A stretch of DNA of 64,000 nt, taken from CALVUJ01 sp045128835 (GTDB lineage: Bacteria > Bacillota_I > Bacilli_A > RFN20 > DUOF01). The notes under the pieces are model-generated. The model did no database searches. It was not told where the DNA came from and worked only from the letters and a program-made list of their open reading frames with translations. The stretch is taken from the NCBI GenBank assembly GCA_045128835.1, contig JBGVRX010000002.1, forward strand, positions 1 to 64,000. Reading direction: 5' to 3'. A program made the translations under genes and the position numbers. Below, in pieces: positions 24,104 through 32,700 of this stretch. The number at the start of each line of letters is the position of its first letter. Position 1 is the stretch's first letter.

Positions 24104-26323
24104 ATGCTTGTGTTAAGTTATGTATTAGTCTTTCTATTAAGTATAGCGGGAATATTTGGTCTTAAATTTTTATTAAAAAAGTTTGAAAATAAAAAGGATT
24201 TAGTTTTAAAGGTTGTGTCTGTATCATTGTTTGTTCTAATGTTTATTAGATATATGATGGGTGATGTAGCCATAGCGGAAACTAGAGGATTAAATATGTA
24301 TTCTCCATTTGGGGACAATGTATTTAATACAATGGTTGGACTTATCCTTATATGGGTGACATATGGAAGCATATTATTAATTACGTTGTATTCATTCTTT
24401 AAGATAGATACAGTAAAGAACGTATTGAAGTTTGTTGCGGTTCCTAATATGTTGCTAAATGGTATATTTTTCTATGTGTATGGTGTTTCTATTATAGGAA
24501 CTAATGCTTTTGTAGAGTTTGATTTTAGATTAGTATTGCTGATAATTGAAATTGTTATTTCGATGTCATATTTAGGCGCTTTATTTTTTAGAAAAGATTA
24601 TTTTAAAATTAGTAAAATAGAAGTTAAAAATTTATTGTTATCTATAGTACCTATTTTAATAGCGGTACTACCTGCATATTTTTTGCAAGGATTTGTAGGA
24701 TTTAAATCTTTCAATGGATTGGATTTTGATGGATTTACTCCTGAACACAGAATAATGCTATATGCTAGTTTTGTTATTCCAATTTTAATTTGTTTAGCAC
24801 TTAGAAATAAGAGTTATGAGATTAGAAGATTTTCAATGATTTATTTAAGTTTGGCCACTATGTGGACTTATCTAAATAATTATGGATTTTCAAATGTAAC
24901 AGATCCACTAAGTTGGCCATTGCACTTATGTAATACAGCAATGTTTATAATTCCTATATGTTTAATATTTAAGATGAATAGATTATTCTATTTCACGTTC
25001 TTTATAAATGTAATGGGTGCTTTACTTGCGATGTTAATGCCAAATACTTCTGCAGATTCGAGTATTCTTCAAACGTCTGTAATTATATTCTGGGTTAACC
25101 ATTTCTGCGCATTCTTTATGCCCGTACTACTAGTGGCTTTAAAACTATTTGAAAGACCTAAATTAAAACAATGGGTATATTCAATGATTGCGTTCGTAGT
25201 TTACTTTGTTTGTATTTTGGTTATTAATGCATGGTTTAGTAATTATGGAAGTGTAGATTTCTTCTTCTTAAATAGTGACTTTATAGTGGATAAACTAGGA
25301 AGATGGGCGGAGAATACAAGAAACTTCGTTGTAAGTTTTGAGGTTAATGATTTAACGTTAACATTCTATCCAGTTTATCAATCATTATTCTTTGTTGTGT
25401 ATTGTTTTATATCACTTGCTATATGGTTTGTGTATGAGCAATTGTTCCAAGTTTGGGATTTAAATGAAGATAGAAGAGCGAGAGAAAAAGATTATAGAAG
25501 ATTGAAGAGAGAATTATCATTCTTGCTTCAAGGAAGGAGTGAAGATGAACCTATGAGTGGAGATAATAAACCTTGTTTAGAATTAAAGAAATTTTCAAAA
25601 AAATATGGTACAAATAAACATTTCTCTGTTAAGGATGCATCTTTTAAAGTAAATGGGGGAGAAATATTTGGTTTCTTAGGTCCTAACGGTGCAGGTAAAT
25701 CTACAATTATTAAGAGTATCGTAGGTATTCAAACTATTACAAGTGGTAGTATTGAAATCTGTGGTTATGATGTAAAAAGACAAGCTGTACAAGCTAAGAA
25801 AGAAATCGGATTTGTTCCTGACCATTATGCTTTATATGAAAACTTAACAGGTAGAGAATATATTAACTATATTGCAGATTTATATGGTGTTAGTAAAGAA
25901 GATAGAGATGAAAGAATTAATCGTTATGTTACTAACTTCCAATTAGAGGGTGCTTTTGATAATCAAATGAAAACATACTCTCATGGTATGAAACAAAAGA
26001 TTACAATTATGGCTGCTTTAGTACATGATCCAAAAGTTTGGATTCTTGATGAACCTTTAACAGGATTAGATCCTACAAGTATTTATCAAGTAAAAGAGTG
26101 TATGAAGGAGCACGCTAAAGCTGGTAATATAGTATTCTTCTCATCACATATCATTGATGTAGTAGAAAAGATTTGTGATAGAATCGCTATTATTAAAAAA
26201 GGTAATATTTTATGTGATGTTAAAGTTAAAGATTTAGATAAAAAGAAAATTAATCTTGAAGATTTCTACTTAGAAAATATTGGTGAAAAAGAAATAGTTG
26301 TAGAAGAAACTAAAGGAGAGTAA
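24104..26323 (+). CDS. YwaF-like membrane domain fused to ABC ATPase
   Basis: 739 residues. The first 460 hold about 12 membrane helices. A stretch at 265-305 (WPLHLCNTAMFIIPICLIFK, then FFINVMGALLAMLMPN) matches the YwaF/TMEM164-type signature. From about 490 the chain is a complete ABC ATPase: GPNGAGKST, SHGMKQK, WILDEPLTGLDP, SSHIID. The ATPase closely resembles the separate ATPase encoded at 33973. ATG 484 has AAGGAAGGAG upstream at 13 nt, so a free ATPase might also be made. The permease gene starts three nt after the stop. Fusion of these two domains is unusual. Confidence 0.85.
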   Translation: MLVLSYVLVFLLSIAGIFGLKFLLKKFENKKDLVLKVVSVSLFVLMFIRYMMGDVAIAETRGLNMYSPFGDNVFNTMVGLILIWVTYGSILLITLYSFFKIDTVKNVLKFVAVPNMLLNGIFFYVYGVSIIGTNAFVEFDFRLVLLIIEIVISMSYLGALFFRKDYFKISKIEVKNLLLSIVPILIAVLPAYFLQGFVGFKSFNGLDFDGFTPEHRIMLYASFVIPILICLALRNKSYEIRRFSMIYLSLATMWTYLNNYGFSNVTDPLSWPLHLCNTAMFIIPICLIFKMNRLFYFTFFINVMGALLAMLMPNTSADSSILQTSVIIFWVNHFCAFFMPVLLVALKLFERPKLKQWVYSMIAFVVYFVCILVINAWFSNYGSVDFFFLNSDFIVDKLGRWAENTRNFVVSFEVNDLTLTFYPVYQSLFFVVYCFISLAIWFVYEQLFQVWDLNEDRRAREKDYRRLKRELSFLLQGRSEDEPMSGDNKPCLELKKFSKKYGTNKHFSVKDASFKVNGGEIFGFLGPNGAGKSTIIKSIVGIQTITSGSIEICGYDVKRQAVQAKKEIGFVPDHYALYENLTGREYINYIADLYGVSKEDRDERINRYVTNFQLEGAFDNQMKTYSHGMKQKITIMAALVHDPKVWILDEPLTGLDPTSIYQVKECMKEHAKAGNIVFFSSHIIDVVEKICDRIAIIKKGNILCDVKVKDLDKKKINLEDFYLENIGEKEIVVEETKGE

Positions 26324-26326
26324 TTT

Positions 26327-27976
26327 ATGAAGAACTTGATGACTTTAGTTATAATGCAATTAAAAGAAAAATTAAATTTGAGAGGTAGAAAGTTTAGAGG
26401 AAAGACTGTTTTAAGTAGTGTAATATTCGGAATATTAAAGTTTGCTTTAATTGTTGCACTTTGCTTTGGAATCTTATTCTTATGTAAGTTCCTATCATTG
26501 TTCTCATTAATTGATGTAATTCCTATAAGTGTAATTACAGTAGTATTTGTTGTAATGTTACTTATATCTACAGTAGCGGCAACATTATCGCTTACTAAGG
26601 GAATGTATTATTCTTATGATAATCCTGTGTTACTTACTTTACCTTGTTTACCAACTCAAGTTTATTTTTCTAAATTAATAGTGTTTTATATTTATGAATT
26701 AATTAGAAATATGTCATTTATGGTTCCAATGTTTTTAGCATATGGAATCATAAGTGCATATGGTATGTTCTATTATTTCTGGGTGTTTATTTGTTTTATA
26801 TTTATTTCAATGATACCAGTTTTAATAGGATCTATTTTATCAATACCAACAATGTGGTTCTATAATTTCTTTAGGCAATATAAGAGACTTCAATTAGTTT
26901 CTTTAATTGCTATAATTGGAGCGGTTACTTTTTCAGTAGTTGGATTAATCGGCTTGATTCCTGAAAATATTGATTTAATAGGTACTTGGGGAACTACATT
27001 CTGGGAGATTCAAGATTTCCTTAAAAAGTTTGTTGTAGATTTTAATGTGTTCCATAAGATTGTAACTATGGTGGCAGGAATAAAGAAAAACTTCTTTGGA
27101 GTGTTCTTTACTTCAACTCACTTTACTACTTTCTTATTTATGATATTATTCTTAATTTCATTACTTGCTATAGGACTTGTAGTGGTTAAACCATTATTCT
27201 ATAAGATGGCAAGTAAACCATTTGAATATCGTAAAGAAAAGGTTAAGGCTAAACCAAATAAAGTTATGCCTAAAAGAATATCTACATTTAAAACTGAATT
27301 TTTGTTAAATGTTAGGGAACCAGAAAGACTTTTTGTTAATATAGGATTATTAATTTCAATGCCTGTATTAATCTTCTTCTTAAATAAGATTTTTGCGGCA
27401 ATGAATACGAGAATGTTAGGTAATACAATGACTATAGCATTTAATGTTTTAATTATATTATTAATAGCGCTTACTAGTAACTATTATGCGGCTAGTGTGT
27501 TCTCTAGAGATGGAAGAAGTAGTTACTTAATAAAGGTTCAACCAACTCAATATCAACCTTTATTAATTTCTAAATTGATTTTTAATACATTATTTATGCT
27601 AGGTGCGTTTACTGCTACATTCTTTGTGTTATTAGAAAATACAGCCTTAGGTTTTGGCAACTGTCTAATATTAATTATATCTACAGTAGCAATCTACTTT
27701 GCTCATTTATTCTATAGTGCAGAGTTAGATATAATGAATCCTCAAACAGAGTTATATGCAACTATTGGTAATAGTGATAGCAATCCTAATGAAACAAAAT
27801 CTACAGTAATAGCATTCTTAGGTGCTTTTGTAACATTTGGTATGTTTTTATTCCTTTTAGTAGAAAATCCTAATCTTATCACTTATATAAAATTATTAGT
27901 AATAGGTATAGCATTAATGTTATTTAGACTATACATGCTTCTAAATAAGATTAAATTATATTATATGGAGAGGTAA
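26327..27976 (+). CDS. ABC-2-like permease, about 550 residues
   Basis: 549 residues with about 12 membrane helices in two blocks separated by a basic linker (KEKVKAKPNKVMPKR). It is paralogous to the 34725 permease: both have a short motif before a helix in the second half (SRDGRSSYLIKVQPTQYQ here, SRDGKMFSMMKTMPLTINQ there). It should form the channel for the ATPase encoded directly upstream. The direction of transport is probably outward by analogy with ABC-2 exporters, but the substrate is unknown. Confidence 0.82.
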   Translation: MKNLMTLVIMQLKEKLNLRGRKFRGKTVLSSVIFGILKFALIVALCFGILFLCKFLSLFSLIDVIPISVITVVFVVMLLISTVAATLSLTKGMYYSYDNPVLLTLPCLPTQVYFSKLIVFYIYELIRNMSFMVPMFLAYGIISAYGMFYYFWVFICFIFISMIPVLIGSILSIPTMWFYNFFRQYKRLQLVSLIAIIGAVTFSVVGLIGLIPENIDLIGTWGTTFWEIQDFLKKFVVDFNVFHKIVTMVAGIKKNFFGVFFTSTHFTTFLFMILFLISLLAIGLVVVKPLFYKMASKPFEYRKEKVKAKPNKVMPKRISTFKTEFLLNVREPERLFVNIGLLISMPVLIFFLNKIFAAMNTRMLGNTMTIAFNVLIILLIALTSNYYAASVFSRDGRSSYLIKVQPTQYQPLLISKLIFNTLFMLGAFTATFFVLLENTALGFGNCLILIISTVAIYFAHLFYSAELDIMNPQTELYATIGNSDSNPNETKSTVIAFLGAFVTFGMFLFLLVENPNLITYIKLLVIGIALMLFRLYMLLNKIKLYYMER

Positions 27977-27981
27977 GTAGT

Positions 27982-28386
27982 ATGAAGAAATCGGTTATTG
28001 TATTAATAGGAATAGTATATATATTGGCTATTGTAGTTGTTAGTTTCTTTGGGTTAAAGATTGAAACATTTAATGAAACTGTATATGTTAGTGGTGTCCA
28101 TTATATTAATGAAGATATTAAAGTTTCTCCGGATGGTACTAAATATGTAGTAATAACATATGTAGATGATCCTGATAATCCAACTTCATATCAACTTGAA
28201 TGGAGAGTAGATCCAGATGATGCGACTAGGAAGATAGTTTCGTTTGCATACGATGAAAGTAAGTCTTTTGTTACTGTTAATGAGTTTGGTGCTGTAATAT
28301 TTAGTTCTAAAGGTTCTATCACAGTATATGTTAATTCTACTGACGGTAGTGCTAAAACGGATGCGATTACTATAATTGCTAAGTAA
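27982..28386 (+). CDS. Membrane-anchored Ig-like (Big_2-type) protein
   Basis: 134 residues: an N-terminal membrane segment (VIVLIGIVYILAIVVVSFFG), then one extracytoplasmic domain of about 95 residues with YQLEWRVDPDDATRKIVSFA and VNEFGAVIFSSKGSITVYV. This is the pattern of bacterial Ig-like group 2 domains. It starts 5 nt after the permease stop and closes the first cassette. Probably an accessory exposed outside the membrane. Confidence 0.75.
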   Translation: MKKSVIVLIGIVYILAIVVVSFFGLKIETFNETVYVSGVHYINEDIKVSPDGTKYVVITYVDDPDNPTSYQLEWRVDPDDATRKIVSFAYDESKSFVTVNEFGAVIFSSKGSITVYVNSTDGSAKTDAITIIAK

Positions 28387-28389
28387 ATA

Positions 28390-28418
28390 AAAAATTAGGA
28401 GAAATCCTAATTTTTTTA
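28390..28418 (+). terminator. Terminator of the first ABC/surface cassette
   Basis: AAAATTAGGA, GAAA loop, TCCTAATTTT, then T-run. Confidence 0.9.
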
Positions 28419-28437
28419 TTATCAAAAAGGAAATAAA

Positions 28438-28464
28438 AAAAGGTATTCGAATTGAATACCTTTT
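28438..28464 (-). terminator. Terminator of rpsD
   Basis: AAAAGGTATTC, 5-nt loop, GAATACCTTTT. Near-symmetric, so it may also act on the rightward strand. Confidence 0.85.
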
Positions 28465-28488
28465 ATAATGCTGAATATTGATACTTGA

Positions 28489-29097
28489 TTAGTCTTTTCT
28501 GTTGTAGAATTCAACGATTAATGACTCATCGATTTCAGGTGATAATTCTGCTCTTTCAGGTAATCTTGTATAAGTACCTTCCATTTTTTCCTTATCAAAT
28601 GAAACGTATGCTGGAATTGTTTGAAGAATATCTAAAGATTCTTTAACAACTTTTAAGTTTCTTGAAGTTTCTTTTAAACCAACTGTTTGTCCTGGTTTTA
28701 AAGTGTATGAAGGGATATCAACTTTCTTACCATCTACTAAGATGTGTCCGTGGTTAACTAATTGACGAGCTGCATCTCTAGTACGAGCAATACCCATTCT
28801 GTAAACGATGTTATCTAATCTTGATTCTAATAATACTAAGAAACGAGAACCAGTAACTTCGTTAGACTTTTTAGCTAAACCGAAAGTTTTTCTAAATTGT
28901 CTTTCGTTTACTCCATACATTGTACGAACTTTTTGTTTTTCTTGTAATTGTTTTCCATATTCAGATATTTTTTTCTTTTTGTTTTTTCCTTGAGGTCCTG
29001 GTGCATATGGACGTTTCTTTAATTCATCACCAGTTTCAAGAATTGAAAATCCTAATCTACGAGAGATTTTCCATTTAGGTCCTGTATAACGTGACAT
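28489..29097 (-). CDS. rpsD: Ribosomal protein S4
   Basis: A 202-residue primary assembly protein of the 30S subunit. It begins MSRYTGPKWKISRRLGFS and contains the S4 RNA-binding domain (SRLDNIVYRMGIARTRDAARQLVNHGHI). The N-terminus lacks the zinc-binding cysteines seen in some S4 proteins. AAAGGAGG precedes the ATG. It is transcribed alone, leftward, from a near-consensus promoter with a leader of about 165 nt. Confidence 0.97.
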   Translation of the reverse strand: MSRYTGPKWKISRRLGFSILETGDELKKRPYAPGPQGKNKKKKISEYGKQLQEKQKVRTMYGVNERQFRKTFGLAKKSNEVTGSRFLVLLESRLDNIVYRMGIARTRDAARQLVNHGHILVDGKKVDIPSYTLKPGQTVGLKETSRNLKVVKESLDILQTIPAYVSFDKEKMEGTYTRLPERAELSPEIDESLIVEFYNRKD

Positions 29098-29262
29098 TAA
29101 TAATTTCCTCCTTTTGTCAGTTTATTTTGCAAAACTTACAAAGTGTACAAATTCCTTTTCCTGGCTGTTATTGTTAATTATTTCGCCCTTCAGCGTAGGT
29201 TACTTTAAATCCTAAAGTCAATAACTCCAAACAGAAAGTATTTGTCTGCTGCAAGTACATGC
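29098..29262 (-). promoter_or_regulatory. rpsD leader, probable S4 autoregulatory RNA
   Basis: A 5' leader of about 165 nt separates the promoter from rpsD. It is more GC-rich than its surroundings and has several possible helices. Bacillus rpsD is autoregulated by S4 binding its leader, and the position fits. I did not establish the fold, so the assignment rests mainly on context. Confidence 0.5.
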
Positions 29263-29268
29263 AAAACA

Positions 29269-29297
29269 ATAATATACGAGTTAGAGGGTTTTGTCAA
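29269..29297 (-). promoter_or_regulatory. Promoter of rpsD
   Basis: Leftward TTGACA (29292-29297), 17-nt spacer, TATTAT (29269-29274). It is the closest match to consensus among the promoters noted here, as expected for a ribosomal protein gene. Confidence 0.88.
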
Positions 29298-29377
29298 TTA
29301 TAAAGTTTACTTTTTAATATAATAAATTATTATTTATTAAATAAATTGGAATTTATATCTAAAAAAGGCAAAAAGAA

Positions 29378-29386
29378 TGTTATAAT
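29378..29386 (+). promoter_or_regulatory. Extended -10 promoter of ezrA
   Basis: TG, one nt, TATAAT, with no clear -35. Start codon 24 nt downstream, so the leader is very short. Confidence 0.5.
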
Positions 29387-29410
29387 TTATACGAAAATGA
29401 GGTGTTTTTT

Positions 29411-31063
29411 ATGTTGTTTAGCAAAAGTGGTAAAGCTAGAAAAATGTTTACTAGTTTGAAAGAAAAATTCGATTCATTGAAAAATTCAAATATAAGTGCC
29501 AAAATTAATAAGATTAAAAGCATCAGCGCTAATAATGAAGAATATGTTGATATTTACAATGAAATAAGTGAAAAGTACACCAATTTACTTAATGACTATG
29601 CTTTAGAAATGGATTCTAAATTTAATAGAATTGATGTTTTAATTTCTAGTAAAGAAGTTAAGTTAGTTAAAGAGGAAATGGATGCTGTTGAAGTATCTAT
29701 TAAAGATTATGAGACTAAACTAATTGAATTAGATAAAGAAATATCAAAGATAACAGAAAGAGAAGATGAACTAAGAGAAGTTGTAGTGCCTTTAAAGGAA
29801 AGATTTAGAACTTTAAAAGCCAGTTTTTATGAGCATAAAGAAGAATTATCTGTATGTGGTAAGGTTTTTGAAGAAAAAGTTAATGAGGTAGAAAAGACAA
29901 TAACTAAATTAGAAACTAAATTAGAAAATGGTTACTACAAAGAATCTGAAGAAATTATTAATGAACTTAAAAATGATATTGCTTTTTATGAAGATCATTT
30001 AGAGAGAATGCCTAAAATCGTATCTTTTAGTATGCAAGTTCTGCCAAGAAGATTAGAACAAGCTGTTAGTAAATATCAAAGAATGAAAGAAGAAGGGTAT
30101 CCTTTATTTAGTATTAAGGCTTCAACTATTGAAGAAAAAATCAAAAGTTCTTTAGATGAAATAAGAATAAGATTTATTTCATTTAACTATGAGGATATAA
30201 ATGATTCAATTAAAGAAGTGGCGTATGAAATTGAAAGTTTAAATGAAGCTCTAGAAAGAGAAGTTAACGCTAAAGAAACTTTCAATCAATATATTGATAC
30301 TGTGTATGAAACAATTGATGCTTTAGGAAAAAGATTCTTAAAAGCAAAAAGAGATACTAATAGTATTAAAGATGTATTCTTGATTAAAGAAGAAAAATAT
30401 ACAGAACTAGGAATTCTAGAAAAACAAATTCATATATTAAATAGAATTAAAATGGAATTAGATGCTTATATTCATTCTGCGACAAAACAACCTTATTCTA
30501 TATTAACTACTAAGATGGGAGAGTTGGCAGAATTTGGTGGAGAAGTAGAAGAAAAACTAAATGCTTATCAAGCATTCATAGTTTCTTTAAAAACGGATAC
30601 AGAATATTCATATGAGAAAGTAAACAATTACAGCATGGAATTAACAACTCTTTACAATACAATGTTAGGTTTAAATCATAAAACTTTATCTGTTATATAT
30701 GAAGAAGAGTACAAAACTGTGTGTGATTTAATTCAATCAATCAACAAAACAATTACTACTAAACCAGTAGATGTTAGTGAAGTTAATTTCAGTTGTCAAA
30801 CTTTAATGAACAAAGCAGAAAAATTATTAAGAGAAATGACTAATAGTTTGAATATGTATCAAATGGCTCAAAACATTATTGTGTTTACTAATAAATATCG
30901 TAGTAGTTTCTCTAATGTAAATGAAGTTCTTAATAGAGCGCAAATACATTTTGAAAACGGAGAATTTGAGTTCGCTATTGATAGTGTTAGTGAAGTTTTG
31001 CAAGAAGTTTATCCATCATATTATGAAGATATAATGAAGAAAAAAGGGTATAAAGATGAATAA
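29411..31063 (+). CDS. ezrA: EzrA-like septation regulator lacking the N-terminal membrane helix
   Basis: A 550-residue, mostly coiled-coil protein. Spectrin-like helices run through the whole chain, and the end (AQIHFENGEFEFAIDSVSEVL) matches the C-terminal part of EzrA, which modulates FtsZ ring assembly. EzrA normally has an N-terminal membrane anchor; here the N-terminus is MLFSKSGKARKMFTS, with no hydrophobic helix. The neighbour downstream is a cysteine desulfurase, as in Bacillus, which supports the name. ATG 29411 has GAGGTG upstream; the longer frame would begin inside the ribosome binding site. Confidence 0.8.
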   Translation: MLFSKSGKARKMFTSLKEKFDSLKNSNISAKINKIKSISANNEEYVDIYNEISEKYTNLLNDYALEMDSKFNRIDVLISSKEVKLVKEEMDAVEVSIKDYETKLIELDKEISKITEREDELREVVVPLKERFRTLKASFYEHKEELSVCGKVFEEKVNEVEKTITKLETKLENGYYKESEEIINELKNDIAFYEDHLERMPKIVSFSMQVLPRRLEQAVSKYQRMKEEGYPLFSIKASTIEEKIKSSLDEIRIRFISFNYEDINDSIKEVAYEIESLNEALEREVNAKETFNQYIDTVYETIDALGKRFLKAKRDTNSIKDVFLIKEEKYTELGILEKQIHILNRIKMELDAYIHSATKQPYSILTTKMGELAEFGGEVEEKLNAYQAFIVSLKTDTEYSYEKVNNYSMELTTLYNTMLGLNHKTLSVIYEEEYKTVCDLIQSINKTITTKPVDVSEVNFSCQTLMNKAEKLLREMTNSLNMYQMAQNIIVFTNKYRSSFSNVNEVLNRAQIHFENGEFEFAIDSVSEVLQEVYPSYYEDIMKKKGYKDE

Positions 31064-32189
31064 AATATATTTAGATTATGCGGCTACTACACCAATTGAT
31101 GAAGAGATTATAGAAAGTTACTATAAACTTTTAAAGGCTAATTATGGTAATAGCGATTCTATTCATGAAGAGGGTACAAAAGCTGGAACATTTTTAAAAA
31201 AAGCAAGAATGCAAATTGCAAACTTACTTAATTGTAAAGAAAATGAAGTTATTTTCACTTCTGGATCAACAGAGTCAAATAACACGGCAATTAAGGGAGT
31301 TGCTTTTGCGTACCAAAATAGAGGAAAACATATTATAACAACAAAAATAGAGCATCCAAGTGTTATGGATTCATGTAAGCAATTAGAGGAATTGTTTGGC
31401 TTTGAAGTTACTTATTTGGATGTAAAAGAAGATGGGAAAATTGACTTAAATGATTTAAAAAACAGTTTAAGAAAAGACACTATTTTAGTTAGTATAATGG
31501 CAGTAAATAATGAGATGGGAAGTATTCAAGATATTGAAGGAATTTCTAAGGTAATAAAAGAAAATTCTACAGCTTTATATCATATAGATGCTACTCAAGC
31601 AATGTGTAAGGAAAAATTAAATTATAACTTAGCAGATCTTTATAATTTCTCAAGCCATAAATTCTACGGATTAAAAGGTAGTTCTGTTTTAGTTAAGAAA
31701 GAAAAAGTTCGCTTAGTTCCTTTAATGAGTGGTGGTCAACAAGAGAATGGAGCAAGAGGGGGAACTGTAAACTGGGCAAGTCATATGATGCTTGCTAAAA
31801 GTTTAAGGTTAGGCTTAGAGAAGATGGAAGAACATTATAACTATGTTAAAGATTTAAAGACATATTTATTAGAAAAATTAACCACTATTAATGGTTTGAG
31901 AGTTAATAGTCCAGTTGATTCTACTCCTTACGTTTTAAATATTTACTTTAATAATAAACGTGGAGAGGTTATAATGAATGCGCTATCCAATAAAGGTATT
32001 TATATATCTACAAAAAGTGCCTGCTCTTCTAGAAGTAAGGATTATAGTACTTCGATATATGAGGTTACTAAGGATGCAACAATTAGTAAAAACAGTTTAA
32101 GAATATCTTTATCTCATTTAACAACTAAAGAAGAATTAGATGTTTTTGTAAAAGAATTAAAGGATATAGTAGATAGTTTGAAAGGGTGA
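31056..32189 (+). CDS. Cysteine desulfurase (NifS/IscS-like)
   Basis: A 377-residue PLP enzyme that takes sulfur from cysteine for Fe-S clusters or tRNA thiolation. Seen: YLDYAATTPI at the N-terminus, SGSTESNN, HIDATQAM, the PLP lysine in SSHKFYGLKG, and the catalytic cysteine in SACSSRSKDYS. It overlaps the ezrA stop by 8 nt. It could supply sulfur for TtcA (58349), but this is inference. No IscU-like scaffold adjoins it. Confidence 0.93.
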   Translation: MNKIYLDYAATTPIDEEIIESYYKLLKANYGNSDSIHEEGTKAGTFLKKARMQIANLLNCKENEVIFTSGSTESNNTAIKGVAFAYQNRGKHIITTKIEHPSVMDSCKQLEELFGFEVTYLDVKEDGKIDLNDLKNSLRKDTILVSIMAVNNEMGSIQDIEGISKVIKENSTALYHIDATQAMCKEKLNYNLADLYNFSSHKFYGLKGSSVLVKKEKVRLVPLMSGGQQENGARGGTVNWASHMMLAKSLRLGLEKMEEHYNYVKDLKTYLLEKLTTINGLRVNSPVDSTPYVLNIYFNNKRGEVIMNALSNKGIYISTKSACSSRSKDYSTSIYEVTKDATISKNSLRISLSHLTTKEELDVFVKELKDIVDSLKG

Positions 32190-32193
32190 TTTT

Positions 32194-32700
32194 ATGAATA
32201 AAGTAATCGTTGGGAAAATCGTTAATACATGCGGCTTAAAAGGCGAAGTAAAGGTAATAAATTCTAGTGATTTTATTAGTGAAAGATATAAGAAAAATAG
32301 CGTTTTAATGGCGGTTAATGAAGAGAAAAATACGAACGTTAATTTAACGGTATCATCTTTTAGAGAAAACGATAAATTTATTTATTTGAAATTCAAAGAA
32401 ATTACATCAATTGAAGATGCAGAAACGTTAAAAGAATGTTACTTAATGGTTGATGGTGATGAATTAAAGAAGATAAACGATGATACTTTTTATTATTATC
32501 AATTAATGAATATGGAAGTTTATTATAATGCTAAAAAAGTTGGCGTTATTAGTGAAGTTAATGATAACGGAGCTCAAGACATAATTAGAGTAAAAGGCGA
32601 AAATGTTAATGTTTTAGTGCCTTTTGTTGATGAGTTTATTGAAAGTGTAGATGTAGAAAATAAGAAAATTTGTTTAAGAAATTTGGAGGGGTTATTATGA
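32194..32700 (+). CDS. rimM: Ribosome maturation factor RimM
   Basis: 168 residues, N-terminal RimM barrel (VGKIVNTCGLKGEVKV) and C-terminal PRC-like barrel (VGVISEVNDNGAQDIIRV, VPFVDEFI). It assists late 30S assembly, binding the 16S head and S19. It starts 4 nt after the desulfurase stop and overlaps trmD, the standard rimM-trmD order. Confidence 0.95.
   Translation: MNKVIVGKIVNTCGLKGEVKVINSSDFISERYKKNSVLMAVNEEKNTNVNLTVSSFRENDKFIYLKFKEITSIEDAETLKECYLMVDGDELKKINDDTFYYYQLMNMEVYYNAKKVGVISEVNDNGAQDIIRVKGENVNVLVPFVDEFIESVDVENKKICLRNLEGLL

Noticed and set aside
32670..32696. Longer TrmD start inside rimM
   Set aside because: GGAGGGG directly precedes ATG 32697, and TrmD proteins begin at this MKITFLTLFPE point.
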